From contig NZ_CP054051.1 of assembly GCF_013372265.1 (NCBI RefSeq), forward strand, positions 1,128,587 through 1,192,586: DNA of 64,000 nt, read 5' to 3'. Shown here in pieces: positions 57,740-64,000 of the stretch (positions are counted from its first letter, which is position 1; each line of letters starts with the position of its first letter). The position numbers and the translations under genes were made by a program. This DNA comes from Aliarcobacter cibarius (GTDB lineage Bacteria > Campylobacterota > Campylobacteria > Campylobacterales > Arcobacteraceae). A model generated the notes under the pieces. That model did no database searches and was not told where the DNA came from. It saw only the letters and a list, made by a program, of their open reading frames with translations.

Positions 57740-59686
57740 TTAATTTTTATCTTGATATTTTTCTTTGATTTCTAATATTGTATCTATATTTTTGAAAAAG
57801 AGGTCAACTAAAACTGGATCAAAATATGTTCCTTCTTCTTTTTTAATATACTCTAAAATATCATCAATATGCCAAGCTTTTTTATAACATCTATCTTGAG
57901 AAAGAGCATCAAAAACATCTGCAATTGCAGTAATTCTTCCATATAATGGAATATTTTCACCTTTTAACCCTAAAGGGTATCCAGTACCATCATATTTCTC
58001 ATGATGTGAGTAAGCAATAGTAGCAGCCATCTTTAAAAGTGGTCGCGATGAAACACTTAACATTTCATACCCTTTTTGAGTATGAGTTTTAATTATTTCA
58101 AATTCTTCAAAAGTTAGCCGTGTTGGTTTATTTAAAATACCATCAGATATTGCAATTTTACCAATATCATGCATTGGACTAGCAAGCTCAATCATTGAAG
58201 CTTCAGTTTCATCTAAACCATAAGCAAGTGCTAAAATTTTTGAATATTTTGCTACTCTTTTTATATGTTCACCAGTCTCTTTTGATTTAAATTCTGCAAT
58301 AGAACCCATTGTAAAAATGATATCTCTTTGTACTTCTTCTAATTCTTTACTAGCTGTAATATCTTCTCTAATAGCAAAATATCCAATATGTTTTCCATTT
58401 TTATCATATTCTGGTCCAATATCAGCAAGAACCCAATAAGGACTACCTTCTTTTCTTAAATTCTTTATTTCGAAAGTTACTGTTTCTTCTTTTGGAATCT
58501 TTTCCCACATCTTCTTAAAAATATCTTTTGGCATGTCAGGATGTCTAACTATATTATGTGGTTTTCCTATTAATTCTTCTTTTGAAAAACCACTAATTTT
58601 ACAAAAAGCTTCACTCGCATGTGTAATAAAACCTTTTAAGTCTGTTTTAGAAAAAATTACATTTTTATCATAAATTTGTAGTAGTGATTCAAGTTTTGAT
58701 TTTTGTTCATTTATAACTGCTGTTTTTCTTCTAACTTCTAGATTTAATTTTTTTGTATAATTTCTGTTTAAAAAATATAAAATAATTAAAATATAAATAA
58801 TTGAAAATATTGCAATTTCTATTAAATATTGATTTTCAAATTCTGTAAGTGCTGATTTGTCCAAATTATTTTGATCAAAAAACAGAATAAAAAATCCCAT
58901 CTCTCCACCATGAATATCTTTTATTTCATCTGTTGTAACTAAATAATTCTCAAATAGAATATAATTTTTTATATATAAAAATTTTTTAATTCCGTTTTTT
59001 TCAACTTTTTTTATTAGTTCTTCTGATGCATTAACATTTGCAACATAGTTATTTCCTATAAAAAGATTTGAAAAGGGTTTTATAAAATTAGATGTATAGT
59101 TTTCATGAGCAATCATCAGTGGTTCAATATTTTGGTTTTTAAGAGTACTTGCTATTGAGTTAAATTTAGAAACCATTTCTATTAAACCTATATATTCACC
59201 ATTGTGAAATAGGGGAAACATTGTTTTGAAAGTTAAATCAAATCTTCCAACACTTATACCTTTTAAAGGTCTTGGATTTTTCATCATTTCAGCAACATCT
59301 AATCTACCAGAAGCTACATAATCTCCTACTTCATTAGTCCAACTTCTATAAAAACTATAACCATTTTTGTCAATAATTTGTATCCAAAGATTTCTAAAAT
59401 CAGTTAGTTTTTCTATTTGTTTTAAAGTATTTTCATAGTTTAGTAAAGAAGAATTTTTTTTTATAAGAGCTTCAACTATTTTTTTATCTTCGCTTAGCAT
59501 ATATGTAAGAACATCTGTTTTCCCATATTTTTTTTTAACTTCTTCACGAAATAACTCTTTCATTTTTTCACTTTTGTCTAAGTAAATCTTACTAGATATA
59601 TCTTTATTTGTTGGAATGAAATAAAAAAAGTATGATATTAATAAAATAGTTACGAAAACTATAGATGTAAAGAATATTTTTTTCAT
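57740..59686 (-). CDS. Membrane sensor with PAS and HD-GYP domains
   Basis: This 648-residue protein has two membrane helices (about residues 5-22 and 290-310) enclosing a periplasmic Cache-like sensor. A PAS domain follows (FCKISGFSKEELIGKPHNIV, about residues 365-385), and then a C-terminal HD-GYP domain. The HD motif is in ASPMHDIGKIAISDGI, and YSHHEKYDGTGYPLGLKGE carries the HHE and GYP residues. HD-GYP proteins hydrolyse cyclic di-GMP, so this is a likely signal-dependent phosphodiesterase. It follows fliP by seven bases. Confidence 0.92.
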   Translation of the reverse strand: MKKIFFTSIVFVTILLISYFFYFIPTNKDISSKIYLDKSEKMKELFREEVKKKYGKTDVLTYMLSEDKKIVEALIKKNSSLLNYENTLKQIEKLTDFRNLWIQIIDKNGYSFYRSWTNEVGDYVASGRLDVAEMMKNPRPLKGISVGRFDLTFKTMFPLFHNGEYIGLIEMVSKFNSIASTLKNQNIEPLMIAHENYTSNFIKPFSNLFIGNNYVANVNASEELIKKVEKNGIKKFLYIKNYILFENYLVTTDEIKDIHGGEMGFFILFFDQNNLDKSALTEFENQYLIEIAIFSIIYILIILYFLNRNYTKKLNLEVRRKTAVINEQKSKLESLLQIYDKNVIFSKTDLKGFITHASEAFCKISGFSKEELIGKPHNIVRHPDMPKDIFKKMWEKIPKEETVTFEIKNLRKEGSPYWVLADIGPEYDKNGKHIGYFAIREDITASKELEEVQRDIIFTMGSIAEFKSKETGEHIKRVAKYSKILALAYGLDETEASMIELASPMHDIGKIAISDGILNKPTRLTFEEFEIIKTHTQKGYEMLSVSSRPLLKMAATIAYSHHEKYDGTGYPLGLKGENIPLYGRITAIADVFDALSQDRCYKKAWHIDDILEYIKKEEGTYFDPVLVDLFFKNIDTILEIKEKYQDKN

Positions 59687-59693
59687 AGATTAA

Positions 59694-60419
59694 TTACTTG
59701 AAAGATTGTGCTAAATTCCCAATAATTAGCTGCCAACCATCAATTGTTATAAAAAAGATAATTTTTATAGGTAAGGATATCATAACTGGTGGTAACATCA
59801 TCATACCAAGGCTCATTAGAATAGATGCAACAATGATATCAATAACCAAGAAAGGTAAAAATATTAAAAAACCTATTTCAAATGCTGTTCTTAACTCTGA
59901 AACTATAAATGCTGGCATTAAAATTGTAATAGATACATCTTCTATTTTCTTTGGGTTTTCTTCTTTTTTGATTCTATAAAATAATGCTAAATCTGATTCT
60001 CTAGTGTTTTTTAGCATAAATTCTTTAAAAGGTTGTATCCCTTTTTCTATTGCCACATCATAACCTATCTTTTCATCCATATATGGAGAAATAGCAGTTT
60101 CCCAAGATTTCTTTGCATAAGGTTCCATTATAAAAATAGTCATAATCAAAGCAAGAGAGATAATAACTTGTGATGGCGGTGTTTGTTGAAGTCCTAAAGC
60201 TTGTCTTAAAAGTGAAAAAACAATGATAAATCTTGTAAAAGATGTCACCATTAAAAGTAAAGTAGGGGCTAGAACTAAAAGGGCTAGGAATATTGCAATA
60301 TTAATAGTTTTAACAAATTGTGCAGGTTCTTCTATAGCAGCTACAGACAAGTTTACCATAGGTGCAGTTTCTGCTGAAGTGAAGCTAAAGAAAAATAATA
60401 AAACTAAAAATATTCTCAA
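59694..60419 (-). CDS. fliP: Flagellar export apparatus protein FliP
   Basis: FliP is a core component of the flagellar type III export gate. The 241-residue protein has a cleavable signal peptide (LVLLFFFSFTSA). It contains the FliP signatures VTSFTRFIIVFSLLRQALGL with QTPPSQVIISLAL, and the C-terminal LMLPP-like SLGMMMLPPVMISLPIKIIF. It starts with TTG behind AGGATTTTAT; its ribosome binding site lies in a possible hairpin with the DNA upstream. Confidence 0.96.
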   Translation of the reverse strand: MRIFLVLLFFFSFTSAETAPMVNLSVAAIEEPAQFVKTINIAIFLALLVLAPTLLLMVTSFTRFIIVFSLLRQALGLQQTPPSQVIISLALIMTIFIMEPYAKKSWETAISPYMDEKIGYDVAIEKGIQPFKEFMLKNTRESDLALFYRIKKEENPKKIEDVSITILMPAFIVSELRTAFEIGFLIFLPFLVIDIIVASILMSLGMMMLPPVMISLPIKIIFFITIDGWQLIIGNLAQSFK

Positions 60420-60421
60420 AT

Positions 60422-60451
60422 AAAATCCTATAATATAAAGTCTAGGATTTT
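60422..60451 (-). promoter_or_regulatory. Hairpin covering the fliP ribosome binding site
   Basis: The arms AAAATCCTA/TAGGATTTT (60443-60451 and 60422-60430) enclose a 12-base loop. On the minus strand the 3' arm contains the AGGA of fliP. It may terminate mrdA transcription weakly or mask fliP translation. Confidence 0.45.
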
Positions 60452-60464
60452 ATCTAAAATCTTA

Positions 60465-62243
60465 TTAATTCTCCAAAGTGATGTAGCCAAGGTCTAGAAG
60501 CTTATTATAAATTTTACTTAAAACTTCACCAGTGGCACTTCCTCCACCACCTCCATGTTCTTGTAAAATAGTAACAACATATTTAGGATTTTTATATGGT
60601 CCATAGCTAGTAATCCAAGCGTGAGATCTTTGGTAGTACTCCATTTCACTCTCTTTCATTCTTACTTTTTCAGATTGAGGAATACTTACAACTTGTGCTG
60701 TTCCTGTTTTTGTAGCAATTGGAACTTTAGAACTTAAATATTTTCTAGCAGTTCCTTTATCTCCATAAGATACATCATACATACCTTTTCTCATAGTTTC
60801 TAAATATTTTTCTGGAATATCAAGTTCTTTTGGCTCTTCAAAATGTAATTTATTAAAATGTGGTTTTGAAAGCTTTCCAGTTGCTATATATCCAGTATAT
60901 CTTGCTATTTGAAGAGGAGTTGTAAGCATATTTCCTTGACCAATTGATGTAATAACCGTTTCTCCTACATACCAAGGTTGTTTTAATTTGCTCTCTTTCC
61001 ACTCTTTATTTGGGTTTATTCCTGCAAATTCATTGTTTAAATCAACACCTGTTATTTTCCCTATTCCTAATTTATCAAGTGTTTGAGAAATTTTATTTAT
61101 TCCTAATTTTAAACTACCTTTATAGTAAAAATCATCACAACTTTGTTCTAGAGAGCTTCTGAAGTCAATATGTCCATGACCAGTAGTTTTCCAACATCTA
61201 AAATTTCTATTTCCAATAGGTAAAGAACCTGTACAATTTACAGAAAAGTTTTCACTTATACCATGCTCTAAAAAAGCAAGTGCAACACCCATTTTAATAA
61301 CAGAACCAGGAGGGTATAATCCATTTGTAATTTTATTTGTGAATGGATGATTAAAATCATTTTTCATCTTATCCCAATCTTCTTGAGAAATTCCTCTTGC
61401 AAAAAGATTACTATCATATTCAGGAAAAGAGGCTGCTGCTAAAATCTCTCCATTTGTAGCATCCATGATTACTATTGAACCACTTTTACCCACAAAAATT
61501 TCTTTTAAATATTGTTGAAGTTTAATATCAATAGATATTTTTATATTATTATCTGTTGAAGGTTCTTTTTCTTCTAAAACTTCAATTTCTTTATTATAGG
61601 CATTTACTTTTACATCTTTGTAACCAAGTTCACCTTGAAGTTTATTGTTGTAATATTTTTCTATTCCATTTTTACCAACAGTTCCAGTAAACTTGGCAAT
61701 TTCATTGTTTAAAATATCTTTTGTAGATGCTCTTCCTGTATATCCAATTACGTGAGAAGCAGCATCTCTAAATGGATAAAATCTTTTTGTTGAAGAATCG
61801 ATTTTTATATCTTCATGTGATGCTAAAATTGTATATTTTGAGAAAAATTCATCATAAGGAACATAATCAACAACATTTATAAAGTTATGATTATATGCAG
61901 AATCTTCTTTCAAATAAGTTTTAATTAGTTTTTCTTTATCTAAATTAGGGAGTTGTTTTACTATTAAATCTACAATTCTTTCTAGTTCAGCTCTTTTCTT
62001 AGCACTTCTTAAATGAGGTTTTATAGATATAGAAAATCCCATTTCATTTATAGCTATTTTTTCACCATTTCTATCTTCAATAATTCCTCTAACAGGAACT
62101 TTATTTACTCTACTAATGTAGTTATTTTTTGATAATTCTTCATAATAAGTATTTGATTTAATAGAAAGAAAATATACTCTAGATAGTAAAGTTATAATTA
62201 TTGCTATAATAAATATATAGATTAAATTTAGTCGTAAATTCAA
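60465..62243 (-). CDS. mrdA: Penicillin-binding protein 2 (MrdA)
   Basis: This is the elongasome transpeptidase that builds lateral wall peptidoglycan. The 592-residue protein has an N-terminal anchor, a pedestal domain, and the transpeptidase motifs SxxK in GSVIKMGVALAF (near residue 300), SCDDFY as the SxN region, and KTGTAQV near residue 520. The GGGGSATGEVLSKIY tail is typical. It overlaps mreD by four bases. Confidence 0.95.
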   Translation of the reverse strand: MNLRLNLIYIFIIAIIITLLSRVYFLSIKSNTYYEELSKNNYISRVNKVPVRGIIEDRNGEKIAINEMGFSISIKPHLRSAKKRAELERIVDLIVKQLPNLDKEKLIKTYLKEDSAYNHNFINVVDYVPYDEFFSKYTILASHEDIKIDSSTKRFYPFRDAASHVIGYTGRASTKDILNNEIAKFTGTVGKNGIEKYYNNKLQGELGYKDVKVNAYNKEIEVLEEKEPSTDNNIKISIDIKLQQYLKEIFVGKSGSIVIMDATNGEILAAASFPEYDSNLFARGISQEDWDKMKNDFNHPFTNKITNGLYPPGSVIKMGVALAFLEHGISENFSVNCTGSLPIGNRNFRCWKTTGHGHIDFRSSLEQSCDDFYYKGSLKLGINKISQTLDKLGIGKITGVDLNNEFAGINPNKEWKESKLKQPWYVGETVITSIGQGNMLTTPLQIARYTGYIATGKLSKPHFNKLHFEEPKELDIPEKYLETMRKGMYDVSYGDKGTARKYLSSKVPIATKTGTAQVVSIPQSEKVRMKESEMEYYQRSHAWITSYGPYKNPKYVVTILQEHGGGGGSATGEVLSKIYNKLLDLGYITLEN

Positions 62244-62680
62244 AGAAATACTCCAAAAAATATAAAGTCAAATAGTATATTTAAAAGTAGGGCAAAAAAT
62301 ATTTTTTCATCCATTCCGTAAAATAGTGACCACATTATGATAAGACCAACATAAAAAAATAGCATATAAACATAGCTATTTGCTAAATCATACGAACCAT
62401 AAGAATCTGACTTTGGAATAATAAAAATATAAATAAATAAAGATAGTAAGGTTAGTGAAAAAGGCTTTAGTCCGGAATTTATCTCAATAAATAAAAAAGC
62501 AATAACTACAAATATTAAAGAATAAAGATATCTTTTCTTTAAAAAAATATAAAAAGCAGTGAATAATACTCCTGAAAACATTATTAGAAAAAAATTAATT
62601 GATGCAATAAGGTTTATAGAGATAATTACAAGTAGAACAAAAAAAAGAATAATCGGATTTTCAAGTCGGTTTCTAATCAT
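62240..62680 (-). CDS. mreD: MreD-like membrane protein
   Basis: This 146-residue protein of five or six membrane helices lies directly upstream of mrdA with an ATGA overlap, the usual place of mreD. Sequence motifs are weak, as is normal for MreD, so the call rests on length, topology and context. mreB and mreC are not adjacent. Confidence 0.65.
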   Translation of the reverse strand: MIRNRLENPIILFFVLLVIISINLIASINFFLIMFSGVLFTAFYIFLKKRYLYSLIFVVIAFLFIEINSGLKPFSLTLLSLFIYIFIIPKSDSYGSYDLANSYVYMLFFYVGLIIMWSLFYGMDEKIFFALLLNILFDFIFFGVFL

Positions 62681-62745
62681 ATTTTAAAAAATCTCTGTAA
62701 ATTGAAGTATTAGATTATATTATATAATCTCTTAAAAATATCAAA

Positions 62746-63024
62746 TTATTTTTTTTTGGATAGATCATAAATGAAGGAAAAAATTTCTGCAACAGCTTTG
62801 TACATAGAATTTGGTATCTCTTTATCAATATCTATTTTTGATAAAAGTTCAACTAAATCTTCATCTTTTTGAATAGGTATATTATTGTCTTTGGCTATTT
62901 TAATAATATTTGAAGCTGTTACACCTTGTCCTTTTGCTGTAATTAGAGGAGCATTGTCTTTTTCTAAATCATATTGTAAGGCTACGGCTTTTTGAATAAA
63001 GTTTTCTTCTATTTTTTTAGCCAT
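62746..63024 (-). CDS. FlhB C-terminal-domain paralogue (FlhX type)
   Basis: This 92-residue soluble protein resembles the cytoplasmic C-terminal part of FlhB after the autocleavage site: AVALQYDLEKDNAPLITAKG and then IIKIAKDNNIPIQKDEDLVE. The NPTH cleavage motif itself is absent, so it mimics the cleaved fragment. In Campylobacter a similar protein can partly replace that fragment in substrate switching. It lies two bases behind the FliK-like gene. Confidence 0.88.
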   Translation of the reverse strand: MAKKIEENFIQKAVALQYDLEKDNAPLITAKGQGVTASNIIKIAKDNNIPIQKDEDLVELLSKIDIDKEIPNSMYKAVAEIFSFIYDLSKKK

Positions 63025-63026
63025 TT

Positions 63027-64000
63027 TTAAACCTTAATATCTATTCCAGAATTAATACTTTGGTTATAACTATTATTTAAATAGTTGCTAGTTGGAGTAT
63101 CTTCTTCCAAATTTTCTTTCATATCTAGTAGTTTTATGTTAACAGGAATAATATCAACATTATTCAAAGCCAGTTTTAAATCTTTTATGTTTTCTTTAAT
63201 CGCAGTTTTAAAATGATCTCTTTGTGCATATATTGTTAAATCCATTTTATTTTTATCGTATAAACCAAGCATTAAATCAACTTTTCCAAAATCTTTTAAT
63301 GTAAGATTTATTTGACAGTAAAACTTGTCTTCTTCGGTTTTTTTGATATTTATTGAACCATCTTCTAGCATTTCCCAAAAGAAAGGAACATAGACATGAT
63401 TTGAATTTAAGATTAAAGAGTTTAATTGATAGAAATCTATTTGAGTTAATATTTTATCAACTTGTTTTAAAATTTCGCTAGATTTTGCATCCGTTTTTGT
63501 ACTTAATTCTTCTTTTAGTTCTAGTAAAAGAGTTTTCATATCGTCTTTAGAAGATATTTTATTCTCTTTTTCAATTTCAGTGTTTGAGATTATATGTTCT
63601 ATTCTATTTATAGTTTTTGTTAAATGAGTTTGAATATTTGATATATTTGGATTTGTTAAATTATTTAAACTTTCTTTTAAATTGTTTAAAAGAGGGGATA
63701 AATTAGATGCAAAATTATTTGAAAATGTACTTAGATTATTTTGACTCAAAGCCTGATTTAACTGTTTCATATCTGTTAAATTTTGTAGAGTTTCATTCTT
63801 TACGAACAAATTTTCCATTTTTAATAAATTGTCAATAATTGGTAAAATATTTTTATTTTGAACAATATTTGGATTTTTTACTATTTCATCTTTTATTTGA
63901 ACTAAAAGTTGCTTTGTTTCATTTGTAATTTGCTCTTTAAATGCAATTTCTTCAGTAGATTGATTTAGAATTTGAGGTTGATTTATTTGTAAATTTGATT
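63027..64000 (-). CDS. fliK: FliK-like flagellar hook-length control protein (5' end outside window)
   Basis: The frame is open to the right edge, so the first Met seen at 63818 is internal and the gene is partial. The ~324 visible residues comprise an Asn/Gln/Lys-rich, low-complexity N-terminal region and a compact domain (VPFFWEMLEDGSINIKKTEE ... FGKVDLMLGLYDKNKMDLTI). The domain resembles the FliK C-terminal substrate-switch domain. Position next to the FlhB-like gene supports a role in hook-length control. The symbol is tentative. Confidence 0.68.
   Translation of the reverse strand, partial: SNLQINQPQILNQSTEEIAFKEQITNETKQLLVQIKDEIVKNPNIVQNKNILPIIDNLLKMENLFVKNETLQNLTDMKQLNQALSQNNLSTFSNNFASNLSPLLNNLKESLNNLTNPNISNIQTHLTKTINRIEHIISNTEIEKENKISSKDDMKTLLLELKEELSTKTDAKSSEILKQVDKILTQIDFYQLNSLILNSNHVYVPFFWEMLEDGSINIKKTEEDKFYCQINLTLKDFGKVDLMLGLYDKNKMDLTIYAQRDHFKTAIKENIKDLKLALNNVDIIPVNIKLLDMKENLEEDTPTSNYLNNSYNQSINSGIDIKV

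Overview
The window is AT-rich (roughly 27% GC by eye) and carries a chromosome segment of a motile, Gram-negative member of the Campylobacterota, most likely the Arcobacter/Aliarcobacter group. The reasons are the codon use, the UPF0323 lipoprotein next to a glutathionylspermidine-synthase-like gene (the Cj0371/Cj0372 pairing of Campylobacter), the stand-alone FlhB C-terminal-domain protein (FlhX type), type 2 ArgC, and chemoreceptors ending in an EWESF tail. No tRNA, rRNA, CRISPR array, prophage or replication origin was seen.

Layout. 1-9.95 kb is housekeeping: the 5' part of rpoD, leuD-leuB, a DHH phosphoesterase, a HIT protein, the rpmJ-rpsM-rpsK-rpsD-rpoA-rplQ operon and gatA-guaB. 9.9-12.1 kb is a nested insertion: an IS1634-type element, itself gutted and occupied by an IS256-like element, flanked by a perfect 239-bp direct repeat that keeps both convergent neighbours (guaB and a chemoreceptor gene) intact. 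12-18.2 kb holds two paralogous chemoreceptor genes around ligA. 18.2-21.3 kb is a leftward operon headed by a guanidine-II (mini-ykkC) riboswitch: sugE-type exporter, ABC ATPase, UPF0323 lipoprotein, glutathionylspermidine-synthase-like enzyme. 21.5-34.5 kb is a compact Tad/Flp pilus locus broken twice by insertion sequences: IS1380 in the flp leader and IS5 inside tadC. 35-46.9 kb is accessory metabolism and stress: EamA transporter, quinone reductase, PEBP, a LysR-YeiH divergent pair, a DsbC-like protein, an AEC permease split by an IS110 element, and an HxlR regulator divergent from mdaB, an old yellow enzyme and a nitroreductase, with an operator-like palindrome between them. It ends with a leucine-rich-repeat-like protein. 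46.9-51 kb has an ABC-F ATPase, argC and an SDR protein. 51-57.6 kb is one leftward operon: TolC, adaptor, an RND pump encoded as two overlapping half-genes, and two thioredoxin-fold proteins. 57.7-64 kb mixes flagellar export genes (fliK-like, flhX, fliP), an HD-GYP sensor, and the cell-shape genes mreD-mrdA.

How the genes work together. The strongest functional units are the guanidine-controlled export operon, the inactivated Tad pilus, the HxlR-controlled electrophile-detoxification cluster, and the efflux operon that couples an RND pump to periplasmic thiol chemistry. Five insertion sequences of five families lie within about 32 kb (9.9-41.8 kb). Several have perfect target duplications or rejoinable targets, so this lineage appears to be in a recent phase of IS activity. 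All family assignments come from reading motifs; no database search was run.
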